Source: Clostridia bacterium (GTDB taxonomy: Bacteria > Bacillota > Clostridia > TANB77 > CAG-508). Taken from it: a DNA stretch of 64,000 nt. Shown one piece after another: positions 44,189 to 54,013 of this stretch. The notes under the pieces are model-generated. The model was not told the DNA's origin. It worked only from the letters and a program-made list of their open reading frames with translations, and ran no database searches. The stretch spans positions 1 through 64,000 of the forward strand of contig JAFWDV010000014.1 in NCBI GenBank assembly GCA_017515985.1, written 5' to 3'. The translations under genes and the position numbers were made by a program. Position 1 is the stretch's first letter. Every line of letters begins with the position of its first letter.

Positions 44189-46033
44189 CTACAATTCAAT
44201 TTTTGGTTGATATTTTTCAAGCCACATATTAACCTGGCAAAGGTAGGCCATAAGCTGAGGACCTGTCATTAATTGACCAAACCAAGGGCGAGTAAAGGCA
44301 GTTCCATTCGTTTCTAATATTTCTCCGATATAATCTTTATTAAGCAGTGTTTTGATTGGAGAGCTTTGATTGTTCATAATAGATGTTAGCTTTTCTTTTA
44401 CTGCATTTAAGTATGTTGGGTTCCAAGTTTTTGGATAAGGGCTCTTTTTTCTTTCTATTATTTCGTCGGGAAGTATTCCCTTCATGGCATGACGAAGAAG
44501 TCCTTTTTCTCTTCCATGCAGGGCTTTCATTTCCCAAGGGATATTCCAAACATATTCTGCTAATTTATAATCGCAGAAAGGAACTCTAATTTCAAAACCG
44601 TTATACATGGCCATTCTATCAGATCTATCTAAAAGAGTCTGCATAAACCAGTTAAGTGTTAAATATGATATTTTTCTTTTTTGAGCTGTTTCCATCGAAT
44701 CTTCATCAAGTATTTCAACTTCTTTTAATGTTTCATTATATCTATAGTCAATGTAGTCTTTAAGGTGTATTTTATCCGAAATGCGTGGATTTAAAAGTTT
44801 CTGCCTTTCTGTAATTGCAATAGACCAAGGAAATGTTCCACTTGATAAACTATCCTCTCTAAAGAACCATGGATATCCACCAAATATTTCGTCAGCACAT
44901 TCACCGGTCAGTGAAACTGTTGCAAATTTTTTTACGTTTTTGCAAAACATAAGTAGTGATGAATCTACATCTGCCATTCCCGGGAAGTCTCTAGCAATCA
45001 TTGCGTCTTCAAGGGAAGCAACTAAATCTGGTGTGTCAAGCATGATAGTATGGTGGTTAGTATTTAAAGTTTTAGACATCAATTCGATGTAGTGTTTATC
45101 AGAATTTGGTTGAAAATCTGTTTTTTGAAAGTTTATATCATTATCGATGTAATCAACAGAAAAAGTGTTTAATTTTCCCAAATTATTCTTTTGGAAATAC
45201 TTAGATGCGTAGTGTGCGATAATACTTGAATCTAGCCCTCCTGATAAAAAAACACAAAGTGGTACATCTGAGTACAATTGCCTATTTATTGAGCTTTCAA
45301 GTAGAAATCTTATCTTTTCAGTTGTCTCTTTTAAGCTATCATTATGTGGTTTTGATTCCAGTTTCCAATATTGATTTTGATGTAATCCAGAATCATTAAA
45401 AATTGCGTAGTTAGCGGGTTTTATCTCATAAATATTTTTGAATATACCAGAGCCAGGAGTTCTTGCAGGTCCGATTCCAAATAGTTCAGCAATGCTTTGT
45501 TCGTCTAGCTTAGGCTCAATTCCTGGATATCTGAGAATAGCTTTTAATTCTGAGCCAAATATTAATGTATTATCGTAAATTGTATAAAAGAGCGGTTTTA
45601 CTCCAAAATTATCTCTAGCTAAAAATAATTCATTTGCTTCGCTGTTCCAAATGGCAAAAGCAAATATGCCATTTAGTTTTTTTGGTAAATCTGTTTTCCA
45701 GTAGATATACCCTTTTAAAATAACTTCAGTATCAGAATATGATTTGAAATCAAATCCATTTTCTATTAATTCATCACGTAGCTCTTTTGTATTATAAATT
45801 TGACCGTTGTAAACAATGGTATAAACGCTATTTGAAACAACAGTTGTCATCGGTTGTTTGCCACCATCGGGATCCACGACAATTAATCTTTTATGCCCAA
45901 GGCAAACGTGCTCTTCGTAATAGTATCCATCTTCATCAGGTCCTCTTTTTTTTAAAGCTTCATTCATACTATAAATATTATTTTTTGAAGAAATGTTTTT
46001 CTTCATATTAACAAAGCCAACAAATCCACACAT
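44189..46033 (-). CDS. asnB: Asparagine synthase (glutamine-hydrolysing)
   Basis: AsnB makes asparagine from aspartate, glutamine and ATP. The 614-residue product starts MCGFVGFVNMKKN, with Cys2 as glutaminase nucleophile after Met removal. It contains KKRGPDEDGYY and GHKRLIVVDPDGGKQP in the amidotransferase half, and PLCVFLSGGLDSSIIAHYAS (PP-loop) plus TGECADEIFGGYPWF in the synthetase half. ATG 46033 has GGAGGAATT upstream; longer readings have no RBS. It is monocistronic. Confidence 0.96.
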   Translation of the reverse strand: MCGFVGFVNMKKNISSKNNIYSMNEALKKRGPDEDGYYYEEHVCLGHKRLIVVDPDGGKQPMTTVVSNSVYTIVYNGQIYNTKELRDELIENGFDFKSYSDTEVILKGYIYWKTDLPKKLNGIFAFAIWNSEANELFLARDNFGVKPLFYTIYDNTLIFGSELKAILRYPGIEPKLDEQSIAELFGIGPARTPGSGIFKNIYEIKPANYAIFNDSGLHQNQYWKLESKPHNDSLKETTEKIRFLLESSINRQLYSDVPLCVFLSGGLDSSIIAHYASKYFQKNNLGKLNTFSVDYIDNDINFQKTDFQPNSDKHYIELMSKTLNTNHHTIMLDTPDLVASLEDAMIARDFPGMADVDSSLLMFCKNVKKFATVSLTGECADEIFGGYPWFFREDSLSSGTFPWSIAITERQKLLNPRISDKIHLKDYIDYRYNETLKEVEILDEDSMETAQKRKISYLTLNWFMQTLLDRSDRMAMYNGFEIRVPFCDYKLAEYVWNIPWEMKALHGREKGLLRHAMKGILPDEIIERKKSPYPKTWNPTYLNAVKEKLTSIMNNQSSPIKTLLNKDYIGEILETNGTAFTRPWFGQLMTGPQLMAYLCQVNMWLEKYQPKIEL

Positions 46034-46180
46034 ATAATTCCTCCAATTATAAACTATATTAAATAATATATGGGGAATGGATGAAATAATTACCAAAAGA
46101 TTTAAAAAATCTTTATGAAATGTAATATAACAGAATTTTAAATAAAATTTAACGTATGACCACATATTTGGAAATTACTG

Positions 46181-46209
46181 TTGACAAAATGCGAAAAAAC
46201 TAGTATACT
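46181..46209 (+). promoter_or_regulatory. rpmF promoter
   Basis: TTGACA (46181-46186) and TATACT (46204-46209) are separated by 17 bp. It drives rpmF; the rest of the 250-bp gap to asnB shows no further gene. Confidence 0.75.
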
Positions 46210-46286
46210 CTTAAAGTGATATTTAAAACTGTCAAATTGTTAGTATAAAAACATATAGATACTAATTGGCAAAGGAGGGAATATAG

Positions 46287-46481
46287 ATGGCACAACCAAA
46301 AAGAAGATGGTCTAAAGCTAGAACACATACAAAAAGATCTACTTGGACTTTAAAAGCAAAAAATTTAGTAGAATGTCCACATTGTCATGAATTAATGGAA
46401 CAACACAAAGTATGTCCAGCTTGCGGATACTATGATGGAGAAAAAGTTATTAACGTACAAAGCGATAATAATGAAGAATAA
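46287..46481 (+). CDS. rpmF: Ribosomal protein bL32
   Basis: The 64-residue product starts MAQPKRRWSKARTHTKRSTW and has two CxxC pairs (CPHCHELM; CPACGYY), the zinc-binding form of bL32. GGAGGGAATATAG precedes ATG 46287. A terminator follows immediately, so it is expressed alone rather than with yceD or plsX. Confidence 0.97.
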   Translation: MAQPKRRWSKARTHTKRSTWTLKAKNLVECPHCHELMEQHKVCPACGYYDGEKVINVQSDNNEE

Positions 46482-46487
46482 AAAATC

Positions 46488-46511
46488 AGCATGAAAAATG
46501 CTGTTTTTTTT
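46488..46511 (+). terminator. Terminator of rpmF
   Basis: CAGCAT (46488-46493) pairs with ATGCTG (46498-46503), loop GAAA, then eight T residues. Confidence 0.85.
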
Positions 46512-46629
46512 GTATTCAAAAAAAGTTATTTTATTTCTTATATAGTGGTTTCGAATTTATATAAATGTATTATAATAGTCTTATAAAAAATAGAAAGGAA
46601 ACTTAATCATTAAGTTGTGGTATTTTTTT

Positions 46630-47202
46630 ATGAAAAAAGTTGCAATTTTATTAGCAGATGGGTTTGAAGAGATTGAAGCACTTACTCCAAAAGATGTGTT
46701 AAATAGAGCCGGAATAGAGTGTAAGCTTATAAGTATAAAAAATGATTTGTTTGTTACAGGAGCAAATGGTGTAACTGTAAAAGCAGATAAATTACTTGAA
46801 AGTAATGATAATTTAGAAGATTTTGAAATGGTTGTATTACCTGGAGGTATGCCAGGAGCGAAATATCTTGCAGAAGATGAACATGTTTTATCAATTTTAA
46901 GAAAATTCAATGAAAACAAAAAATATATAGCGGCTATTTGTGCATCTCCTGCTTTGGTTTTATCAAGAGCCGGAGTAACTGAAGGCAAAAAAGTGACATC
47001 ATATCCTGGAATGGAAAATCATTTATCAAATGCAATTTATGTGGACGAAATGGTTGTTCAAGATGAAAACATTATAACGAGCAGAGGTCCTGCAACAGCG
47101 TTGGAATTTTCATATAAGATTGCTGAAGCATTAGGTGGAAATGCTGAAGGCTTAAAGGCTGGAATGTTATATAAGTATTTGGCTCAAAAATTGACTAATT
47201 AG
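46630..47202 (+). CDS. DJ-1/PfpI family protein
   Basis: The 190-residue product starts MKKVAILLADGFEEIEALTP and carries the nucleophile elbow AAICASPALVL with Cys104, and FEMVVLPGGMPGAKYL. This resembles the DJ-1/YajL branch. Family members act on glyoxal adducts or as redox-responsive proteins; the specific reaction is not settled. The RBS is unusual: AGAAAGGAAA is about 30 bp upstream and an ACTTAAT/ATTAAGT dyad between could bring it closer. der follows after 48 bp. Confidence 0.9.
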   Translation: MKKVAILLADGFEEIEALTPKDVLNRAGIECKLISIKNDLFVTGANGVTVKADKLLESNDNLEDFEMVVLPGGMPGAKYLAEDEHVLSILRKFNENKKYIAAICASPALVLSRAGVTEGKKVTSYPGMENHLSNAIYVDEMVVQDENIITSRGPATALEFSYKIAEALGGNAEGLKAGMLYKYLAQKLTN

Positions 47203-47250
47203 TTATTTTGTTATAAAATGTGGAAAAAATTAAAGGAGGAGTTGTAAAAA

Positions 47251-48576
47251 ATGGCAAAACCAGTGGTAGCAATTGTTGGTAGGCCGAATGTAGGAAAATC
47301 TACTTTTTTTAACTATATAGTTGGAAAAAGAATTTCTATAGTTGAAGATACCCCAGGTGTTACTAGAGATAGAATTTATGCTGAAGTAAACTGGCGTGGA
47401 ACAGATTTTACTGTAATAGATACAGGTGGAATTGAGCCAGAATCTGAGGATTTGATTTTGACACAGATGAGAAATCAAGCAGATATTGCTATAAGTATGG
47501 CTGATGTAATTGTATTTGTTACAGATATAAAAGCTGGAATTACAAATTCAGATAATGAAATTGCTTTGATGCTTAGAAAATCAAAAAAGCCAATTGTTTT
47601 GATATGCAATAAATCAGATAATTTTGGCAAAACTCAAGATGAAATATATGAATTTTACAATTTAGGTTTGGGAGAGCCACATCCAGTATCTGCAAAAAAT
47701 GCATTGGGAATTGGTGACGCCTTGGATGCAATATATGATTTATTACCAAAAAGTGATGAAGAAGTAGATGAAATTGATGTTATTAAAGTTGCATTGATAG
47801 GAAAACCAAATGTAGGTAAATCGTCTCTTGTAAATAAAATCTTGGGAGAAAATAGAGTTATAGTAAGTAATATTGCTGGAACAACAAGAGATGCTATTGA
47901 TTCTGAATTTGAAAACTCACACGGAAAATATGTTTTTATAGATACAGCTGGAATTAGAAGAAAAAGCAAAGTAACAGAGAATCTGGAACGTTATAGTGTT
48001 ATGAGAACCCAGCTTGCTATAGAAAGATCAGATGTATGTATTTTTATGATAGATGCAAATGAAGGTGTAACAGATCAAGATGCAAAAATAGCTGGTGAAG
48101 CACATGAAGCTGGTAAAGGCGTAATTATTGCAGTAAATAAGTGGGATGAATACGAAAAAGATAATGGCACTGTAGAGCAGTATAAGAAGGATATTTATAA
48201 TAAATTATCATATTTATCATATGCGCCAATTATATTTATTTCAGCAAAAACAGGCCAAAGGGTCGATAAATTGTATGAGTTAATAAATGTTGTTGCAAGC
48301 CAAAACGCTTTAAGAGTTTCTACAGCAGTACTTAACCAGGTATTGAATGAAGCGATTGCAATAGTTCAACCACCAACTGATAAAGGAAAAAGGTTAAAAA
48401 TATTCTATATGACTCAAGCTGCAACAAAGCCACCAACATTTGTGGTTTTTGTAAATGATAAAAAACTGTTCCATTTTTCATATGAAAGATATTTAATAAA
48501 TCAGCTTAGAAAAGAATTCATATTAACTGGAACACCAATCAGAATGATTGTTAGAGAAAAAAATGAAAAAGAATAA
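47251..48576 (+). CDS. der: GTPase Der (EngA)
   Basis: Der has two tandem GTPase domains and assists 50S assembly. The 441-residue product has GRPNVGKSTFFN (10-21) and DTGGIEPES in the first domain, GKPNVGKSSLVN near 185 and DTAGIRRKSKVTENLERYSV in the second, then a C-terminal KH-like domain. AAGGAGGAG precedes ATG 47251. The order der-plsY-gpsA is conserved in Firmicutes. Confidence 0.98.
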   Translation: MAKPVVAIVGRPNVGKSTFFNYIVGKRISIVEDTPGVTRDRIYAEVNWRGTDFTVIDTGGIEPESEDLILTQMRNQADIAISMADVIVFVTDIKAGITNSDNEIALMLRKSKKPIVLICNKSDNFGKTQDEIYEFYNLGLGEPHPVSAKNALGIGDALDAIYDLLPKSDEEVDEIDVIKVALIGKPNVGKSSLVNKILGENRVIVSNIAGTTRDAIDSEFENSHGKYVFIDTAGIRRKSKVTENLERYSVMRTQLAIERSDVCIFMIDANEGVTDQDAKIAGEAHEAGKGVIIAVNKWDEYEKDNGTVEQYKKDIYNKLSYLSYAPIIFISAKTGQRVDKLYELINVVASQNALRVSTAVLNQVLNEAIAIVQPPTDKGKRLKIFYMTQAATKPPTFVVFVNDKKLFHFSYERYLINQLRKEFILTGTPIRMIVREKNEKE

Positions 48577-48596
48577 ACTTAAGAAGGAGTGATTTT

Positions 48597-49220
48597 ATGG
48601 CAGTATATATATTGATGGCTATAATAGCATACGCAATAGGAAGCGTAAATTTTTCAATTATTTTTAGTAAGAAATTTGCAGGATTTGATGTAAGAGAAAA
48701 AGGTAGTGGAAATGCAGGTACCACAAATATGCTAAGAAGTGTAGGTAAAGGATTAGCAGCACTTACATTGATTTGTGATATACTAAAAGGTGTAGTAGCT
48801 ATATTGATAGCAATTGGAATTGGTAAAATTGCAACTGAAGTAAAGCCTGAAATATTGGTTCAGATAGCTGGAATTTTTGCGATTGTTGGACATACTTTTC
48901 CAGTATACTTTGGATTTAAAGGTGGTAAAGGTGTTGCAACATCATTGGGAATTTTACTATTAACAAATTGGCAAATTGGTCTTATTTGTTTAGTATTTGC
49001 TATTTTAATAATGGCTTTATCAAGAATGGTATCGCTTGGTTCATTGATGGCAGCAGTATTATTTCCTGTATTAACAATATTTATCACAGACAATTATATT
49101 GTTCCTGGAAATTACATAGTATTTGGAATTATTATGGCATTAATTGTAATATTCAACCATAGAGCTAATATAAAGAGAATATACAATGGAGAAGAAAATA
49201 GATTAAGCTTCAAAAAATAG
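48597..49220 (+). CDS. plsY: Glycerol-3-phosphate acyltransferase PlsY
   Basis: PlsY transfers an acyl group from acyl-phosphate to glycerol-3-phosphate at the membrane. The 207-residue protein has multiple helices and the motifs IGSVNFSIIF, REKGSGNAGTTNMLR, GHTFPVYFGFKGGKGVATSLG and FNHRANIKRIYNGEENR. Length and motifs are typical. It lies between der and gpsA. Confidence 0.97.
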   Translation: MAVYILMAIIAYAIGSVNFSIIFSKKFAGFDVREKGSGNAGTTNMLRSVGKGLAALTLICDILKGVVAILIAIGIGKIATEVKPEILVQIAGIFAIVGHTFPVYFGFKGGKGVATSLGILLLTNWQIGLICLVFAILIMALSRMVSLGSLMAAVLFPVLTIFITDNYIVPGNYIVFGIIMALIVIFNHRANIKRIYNGEENRLSFKK

Positions 49221-49245
49221 ATACAAAAGAAAGGATGAAAGTAAT

Positions 49246-50238
49246 ATGAGTAATATTGCTATAATTGGAAGCGGTAGCTGGGGAGTGGCACTTGGAATGC
49301 ACTTGGCAAGCATTGGTAATAATGTTAAGATTTGGTCATTTGAAAAAGAAGAGGCAGATCTAATAAATAATGAAAAAAAATGTAAGTTTTTACCAAAAAT
49401 TACAATTCCTGATAAGATTGTTTGTTCATTAGATTATAAGGATGTAATTGATGGTGCGGATATAATTTTACATGTTACTCCATCTAAATTTACGAGAAAT
49501 ATTGTAAGAGATTATAAGCAATATGTTGATGTAAATAAACAACCAATCATTGTATGTTCAAAGGGGTTAGAGCTATCTACATTGAAGATTCTAACTGATG
49601 TTGTGAAAGAAGAAATTCCTAATGCTAGAGTTGGAGCTCTTTCAGGACCAAGTCATGCGGAAGAAGTTTCTGTTGGTATTCCAACAGTACTTGTAAGTGC
49701 ATCCGAAGACGAGTATGTTAGAAATTATGTACAAGATTTATTTATGAATGAAAATATGAGAGTATATACATCAGATGATGTTATAGGTGTAGAATATGGC
49801 TCTGCACTTAAAAATATAATTGCCTTTTGTGCAGGTGCTGCAATTTCCCTTGGATGTGGAGATAATACTTATGCAGCATTGCTAACAAGGGGGTTGGCAG
49901 AGATTGCAAGGCTTGGTGAAAAGGTGGGAGCAAAAAGAGAAACCTTTTATGGATTAACTGGTCTTGGTGATTTAATTGTTACTTGTGGAAGTGAACATAG
50001 CAGAAATAGAAAAGCCGGTAAATTAGTTGGCCAGGGGTTATCATTAGATGAAGTAAAAAAAGAAGTTGGTATGGTTATTGAGAGCATCGATAATATTGAA
50101 GCAGCACATAAGCTTAAAGATGTATATGATGTGGAAATGCCAATAGTTGATGAAGTATACAACGTACTTTATAACAATGAGAATCCAAAAGATGCTATAC
50201 AAAAATTGATGTTAAGAGACAAAAAACCGGAAATGTAA
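49246..50238 (+). CDS. gpsA: Glycerol-3-phosphate dehydrogenase [NAD(P)+]
   Basis: GpsA reduces dihydroxyacetone phosphate to sn-glycerol-3-phosphate, the substrate of PlsY encoded just upstream. The 330-residue product has GSGSWGVALGMHLA for NAD(P) binding, LSGPSHAEEVSVGIPTVL, the catalytic-region VEYGSALKNIIAFCAGA and GLTGLGDLIVTCGSEHSRNRK. In spore formers spoIVA often follows, but here a terminator ends the operon. Confidence 0.97.
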   Translation: MSNIAIIGSGSWGVALGMHLASIGNNVKIWSFEKEEADLINNEKKCKFLPKITIPDKIVCSLDYKDVIDGADIILHVTPSKFTRNIVRDYKQYVDVNKQPIIVCSKGLELSTLKILTDVVKEEIPNARVGALSGPSHAEEVSVGIPTVLVSASEDEYVRNYVQDLFMNENMRVYTSDDVIGVEYGSALKNIIAFCAGAAISLGCGDNTYAALLTRGLAEIARLGEKVGAKRETFYGLTGLGDLIVTCGSEHSRNRKAGKLVGQGLSLDEVKKEVGMVIESIDNIEAAHKLKDVYDVEMPIVDEVYNVLYNNENPKDAIQKLMLRDKKPEM

Positions 50239-50241
50239 ATT

Positions 50242-50281
50242 AAAAGAGAAATATTATTGTTATAATATTTCTCTTTTTTAT
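50242..50281. terminator. Bidirectional terminator after gpsA
   Basis: A perfect 16-bp stem (50242-50257 with 50262-50277), loop TGTT, is followed by TTTA on the plus strand and has an A-run at its left for the opposing gene. Confidence 0.88.
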
Positions 50282-50282
50282 T

Positions 50283-50762
50283 TTAATAACCTAATGATTC
50301 TAAAATGTTTGAAACTTCATCTTTGCTTTTTACAGGTGCATCAACGTATATAAGTGTATTATCAATTCTTGATACAACTTTATATTTGTCATCAACTTTT
50401 AAAGTATATTTTGCGTAGTTGGCAAGAGATATAGAGCTTTCAGCTCTTGTTTTTGAGCTGTTTTTTGCTTCTTCAAAAATTGATTTGTTCTTTGCAAACA
50501 TTCCTTGAGCACTTGAATCAGAATCCAAAACATAAAACTCTATAGTAAAACTTCTGTCTGTTGGTGCTGATAAATAGCATTCTGTAATTTCTGGATAAGA
50601 AGCATATTGAGATTTTCCATCCTGAACTATATAGTTTTTAGATTTCATTACTGATTGAAATTCACTAGATGTTATTGATTTTTTCTTTTGACCACAGCCG
50701 CTAAAGCTAAACATTGTAGCAACAAGTAGTGCAATAATTAAAGTATTTTTTAGTACTTTCAT
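50283..50762 (-). CDS. Hypothetical lipoprotein
   Basis: The 159-residue product has a lipoprotein signal peptide with lipobox FSGC (lipidated Cys near residue 23) and a basic start MKVLKNTLIIALLVAT. The mature part is a small alpha-beta domain of about 130 residues without a known motif. AGGAGG precedes ATG 50762. It lies 11 bp downstream of the GH57 gene, so it is the last gene of that operon. Confidence 0.85.
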   Translation of the reverse strand: MKVLKNTLIIALLVATMFSFSGCGQKKKSITSSEFQSVMKSKNYIVQDGKSQYASYPEITECYLSAPTDRSFTIEFYVLDSDSSAQGMFAKNKSIFEEAKNSSKTRAESSISLANYAKYTLKVDDKYKVVSRIDNTLIYVDAPVKSKDEVSNILESLGY

Positions 50763-50773
50763 ATAAATCCTCC

Positions 50774-52366
50774 TTAATAATATATATTATAATCTATATC
50801 AGGAAAGATACAGTCATAGCCTTCAAGATATTTTACAAACTCATCATCAATAGTATTTGTTTTTATTTGACCATATAATTTGGTAAATCTACCAACATGA
50901 TCTTTTATTCTTTTTTTAGCATAGTCTACCATTGTTCCGTGGGTAATGATAAATAGCCAATCGCTACTTTGGGCAAGTAATAGCTCTCGAGCACATTGAT
51001 TTAAGGCTCTTTTTTGTAATTTATCATTTGAATTTGGATATAAATGAGCAAGCTCAACCATCCATTCTCCAAGTTTATGTAAGTGTCTGTGAGCATAATC
51101 ATTACTTGGATTTAACCATACTTCGCTATATCCATTAGCGCCCCAGCTAGATCTACATGGAGTAGCAACTTCCATTACAGGATAGTTATCAATATATTCA
51201 CCTGGTGTGGTTAGCTTGAAATTACACTTATCATAATGAATCTTTTTAAATAGAATATATAACCAATATGGTCCTTCATACCACCAGTGACCGTATAGCT
51301 CTGCGTCATAAGGGCAAAGAATAATTGGTGGATTTTCAGTATATTTTGAAATAGAATTAATTTGTTGTACTCGACTATCTAAAAAATGACCGGCTTGTTT
51401 TTCGGCTGAATCTTTTGCCCACTGAACATCATAGATATCTTTATTTTCAACTTTTCCAGTAATTCTATGGTACTTTATACCAGTATTAACACGGGCTCCA
51501 TTCGATGCAATATAAGGTTTTATATATTCATAATCAGCATCATAACCGATATCTCTATAAAATTCTCTATAATTAAAATCACCAGGGTAACCATTTACAG
51601 AGCTCCATACTTGTCTTGATGATTCCATATCTCTACCAAATGCGATTACTCCATCAGGGGATACAATAGGTGCATAGGTGCCGTAAACTGGGGCAGGGGA
51701 AGAGTATAAAATTCCGTGTGATTCAGTTATTATATATTCAATACCAAATTCCTTTAAATATTTATCGGCTTCTGGAACATATCCACATTCTGGTAACCAA
51801 ATGCCTCTTGGTTTTCTGCCAAAATATCTCTCATATGTTTGTACACCAACAGCAATTTGTGCTTTTACAGTTTGCTCTGTTACATAAAGAATCGGAAAAT
51901 ATCCATGAGTTGCTCCACATGTAATTATTTCTAGTACTCCAATATCTTGAAAATGCTTAAATTGGTTAATTAAATTTCGATTAAATTTTTCATCAAAAAG
52001 ATACAAATCTTGTGAATATCTATCAAAATAGTAATGAGCAAGTCTGTTAATCCTTTCATCATATGAAGTTCTTTCAATTTCTTTTTCAGCAAGTTCAATA
52101 TGTGATTTTAAATATTTAACATATCTTTCTTGTAGTAATTTATTATCTAGCATAGATAATAGTGGTGGGGTAAGAGACATTGTAATTTTAAAGTCAACGT
52201 GCTCTTCAACAAGTTTTTCAAAATTCTTTAATAATGGGATGTATGTTTCTGAGATTGCTTCAAATAGCCATTGTTCTTCTAAGTAATCTTCACTTTCAGG
52301 GTGATGTACAAAAGGTAAATGTGCATGTAAAACAAAGCTCACGTATCCCTGTATATTTTTTTCCAT
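50774..52366 (-). CDS. Glycoside hydrolase family 57 enzyme (1,4-alpha-glucan branching type, DUF1957)
   Basis: The 530-residue product begins YVSFVLHAHLPFVHHPESEDYLEE, the GH57 N-terminal motif. It continues with LEIITCGATHGYFPIL (containing HGYFP), GIWLPECGYVPEADKYL with a likely catalytic Glu, and CPYDAELYGHWWYEGPYWL with a likely catalytic Asp. This set marks the GH57/DUF1957 branching enzymes that act on alpha-glucan. The C-terminal helical region includes SSWGANGYSEVWLNPSNDYAHR. It is cotranscribed with the DUF4912 gene upstream. Confidence 0.92.
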   Translation of the reverse strand: MEKNIQGYVSFVLHAHLPFVHHPESEDYLEEQWLFEAISETYIPLLKNFEKLVEEHVDFKITMSLTPPLLSMLDNKLLQERYVKYLKSHIELAEKEIERTSYDERINRLAHYYFDRYSQDLYLFDEKFNRNLINQFKHFQDIGVLEIITCGATHGYFPILYVTEQTVKAQIAVGVQTYERYFGRKPRGIWLPECGYVPEADKYLKEFGIEYIITESHGILYSSPAPVYGTYAPIVSPDGVIAFGRDMESSRQVWSSVNGYPGDFNYREFYRDIGYDADYEYIKPYIASNGARVNTGIKYHRITGKVENKDIYDVQWAKDSAEKQAGHFLDSRVQQINSISKYTENPPIILCPYDAELYGHWWYEGPYWLYILFKKIHYDKCNFKLTTPGEYIDNYPVMEVATPCRSSWGANGYSEVWLNPSNDYAHRHLHKLGEWMVELAHLYPNSNDKLQKRALNQCARELLLAQSSDWLFIITHGTMVDYAKKRIKDHVGRFTKLYGQIKTNTIDDEFVKYLEGYDCIFPDIDYNIYY

Positions 52367-52447
52367 TTGTTTTTCTCCATTTTATCGATATTTATAATAA
52401 AAGCCCTTATAAAGGGCAGTATAATTTATTTATTAAATTATGAAATA

Positions 52448-53797
52448 CTAGATTATTCTAAAATCAGAAGATGGATTAGTTTGATGTCCAAATTCATTTG
52501 CATAAACCTTCATAATGTCATAAATGTTATTAGTGTTTTTATAATTTGAGTAGTCGCGCTTTTCTATAGTGTTAGTTTTTACATTTTTGAAATACACTGT
52601 TGAAAGTGAATCACCTAAGAAATGATCGTTAGGAGATTCTATAGTATTCGAGTGAGCTATATCTAAAACATTATTGCCATAACCAAAGTCATAATTTCGA
52701 GAATCATTTACCTTTTTTCTAGCAAGTACTATATCAAAAACACAATCACTAGTTGGAGTTTTTAAATACCAACTGTTTGTAAAATCATCTATTTCAATTT
52801 CATATTTAATATCTAATGTTCTGTTGTGTACAAGTAATATTGGTTTTGTTTGATAAAAGAAATCTTCACCATATTTTCTTGTCATTTCATTTCTATCATC
52901 ATCTGATACATCCCAATAAACAAACATAGAATGTGGGGTTTGTGCAAGAACTTTTACTGTTGTTTGATTGTATCTATATGGTAAGTCATAATATTCAGCA
53001 ATTGGATTTACTGAATCAGCTGAATATAAGATGGCTTTATCTGTACTGTCTGTTGTTGTAGGTTTCTTAACGGCAGAGACCTTCCTTGTAGCTGTAGTCT
53101 TTTTTGTACTTGTTGGTTTTTTTGCAGTAGAAGTAGTCTTTTTAGCAGTACTAGTAGATTTTTTAGTAGTTGAAGTTGCCTTTTTAGTAGTGCTAGCAGA
53201 TTCTTTTGCGGTTGAAGAGCTCTTCTTAGCGGTGCTAGTAGATTTTTTAGTAGTTGAAGTTGCTTTTTTTGCGGTGCTAGCCGATTCTTTTGTAGTAGAA
53301 GTAGTCTTTTTAGCAGTGCTAGCAGATTCTTTTGCAGTAGAAGTAGTCTTTTTAGCAGTACTAGCAGATTTCTTTTCCGCAGACGTAGATGCTGTACTAG
53401 CTACTTTTTTTGTTGAAGTTGTTTTGCTCTCACTAGCAGCTTTTTTAGTAGCTGGTGATTTTTTTGTTGTTGTATCCGCAGATTTTGCAGTAGTTTTTTT
53501 CGCAGAAGTAGAAGCTTTTTTTGCAGTGCTAGTTTCTTTTGAAGCTGAAGATGCTTTTTTAGAAGCAGTCTTTTTTGAAGTAGAAGCATCTTTTGTAGCA
53601 CTAGTTTTTGTCGAAGCAGAGGCTGCTTTTTTTGTAGTTGCTTTTTTGGTAGTAGAAGAAGCTTTTTTTTCTGTTTTAGCTGCAGAGCTACCTTTTACTT
53701 TTTTCTCTGTTCCTTTCTCATTTTTTGATAATGTATTCTTAGCATTTTCTGTTTTTTTCGCTACTTTTGTTACTTTTTCATCTTTTGTTTCCTTCAA
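52448..53797 (-). CDS. DUF4912 protein with long Lys/Ala/Ser/Thr-rich repeat region
   Basis: The 449-residue product starts at TTG 53797 behind AAGGAGGAG. Residues about 1-250 are low complexity: imperfect tandem units such as STAKKTTSTAKESA and STTKKSTSTAKKSS, strongly basic and resembling histone H1-like tails. The C-terminal 190 residues are DUF4912, with LPYRYNQTTVKVLAQTPHSMF, VYWDVSDDDR and an Ig-like strand pattern. DUF4912 proteins are often encoded beside GH57 and GT4 glycogen-type genes, as here. The basic tail may bind polyanions, DNA or the cell surface; this is inference. Confidence 0.85.
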   Translation of the reverse strand: MKETKDEKVTKVAKKTENAKNTLSKNEKGTEKKVKGSSAAKTEKKASSTTKKATTKKAASASTKTSATKDASTSKKTASKKASSASKETSTAKKASTSAKKTTAKSADTTTKKSPATKKAASESKTTSTKKVASTASTSAEKKSASTAKKTTSTAKESASTAKKTTSTTKESASTAKKATSTTKKSTSTAKKSSSTAKESASTTKKATSTTKKSTSTAKKTTSTAKKPTSTKKTTATRKVSAVKKPTTTDSTDKAILYSADSVNPIAEYYDLPYRYNQTTVKVLAQTPHSMFVYWDVSDDDRNEMTRKYGEDFFYQTKPILLVHNRTLDIKYEIEIDDFTNSWYLKTPTSDCVFDIVLARKKVNDSRNYDFGYGNNVLDIAHSNTIESPNDHFLGDSLSTVYFKNVKTNTIEKRDYSNYKNTNNIYDIMKVYANEFGHQTNPSSDFRII

Positions 53798-54013
53798 CTT
53801 TTTCTCCTCCTTAAGAATATAAATTTACTAATCATATAGTATATCAAAATCATATTAAATTCAATAGAAAAATGGAACAATTTGAAAAAAAAAGTAAAAT
53901 TTTATTTACTTTTAAAATAATCTTGTATAAAATATTAAAAGATACACGAAATGAAAAAATAGATGATCCATAAAACGTAGAAAAACAGAAGATTAGAAAG
54001 GGGCATGATTAAC

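Noticed and set aside
53031-53822. Long plus-strand open frame of 263 codons rich in Val, Ala and Phe
   Set aside because: It is antisense to the Lys/Ala/Ser/Thr repeat region of the DUF4912 gene. The low-complexity codons there avoid stops in this frame; no RBS or family match is seen.
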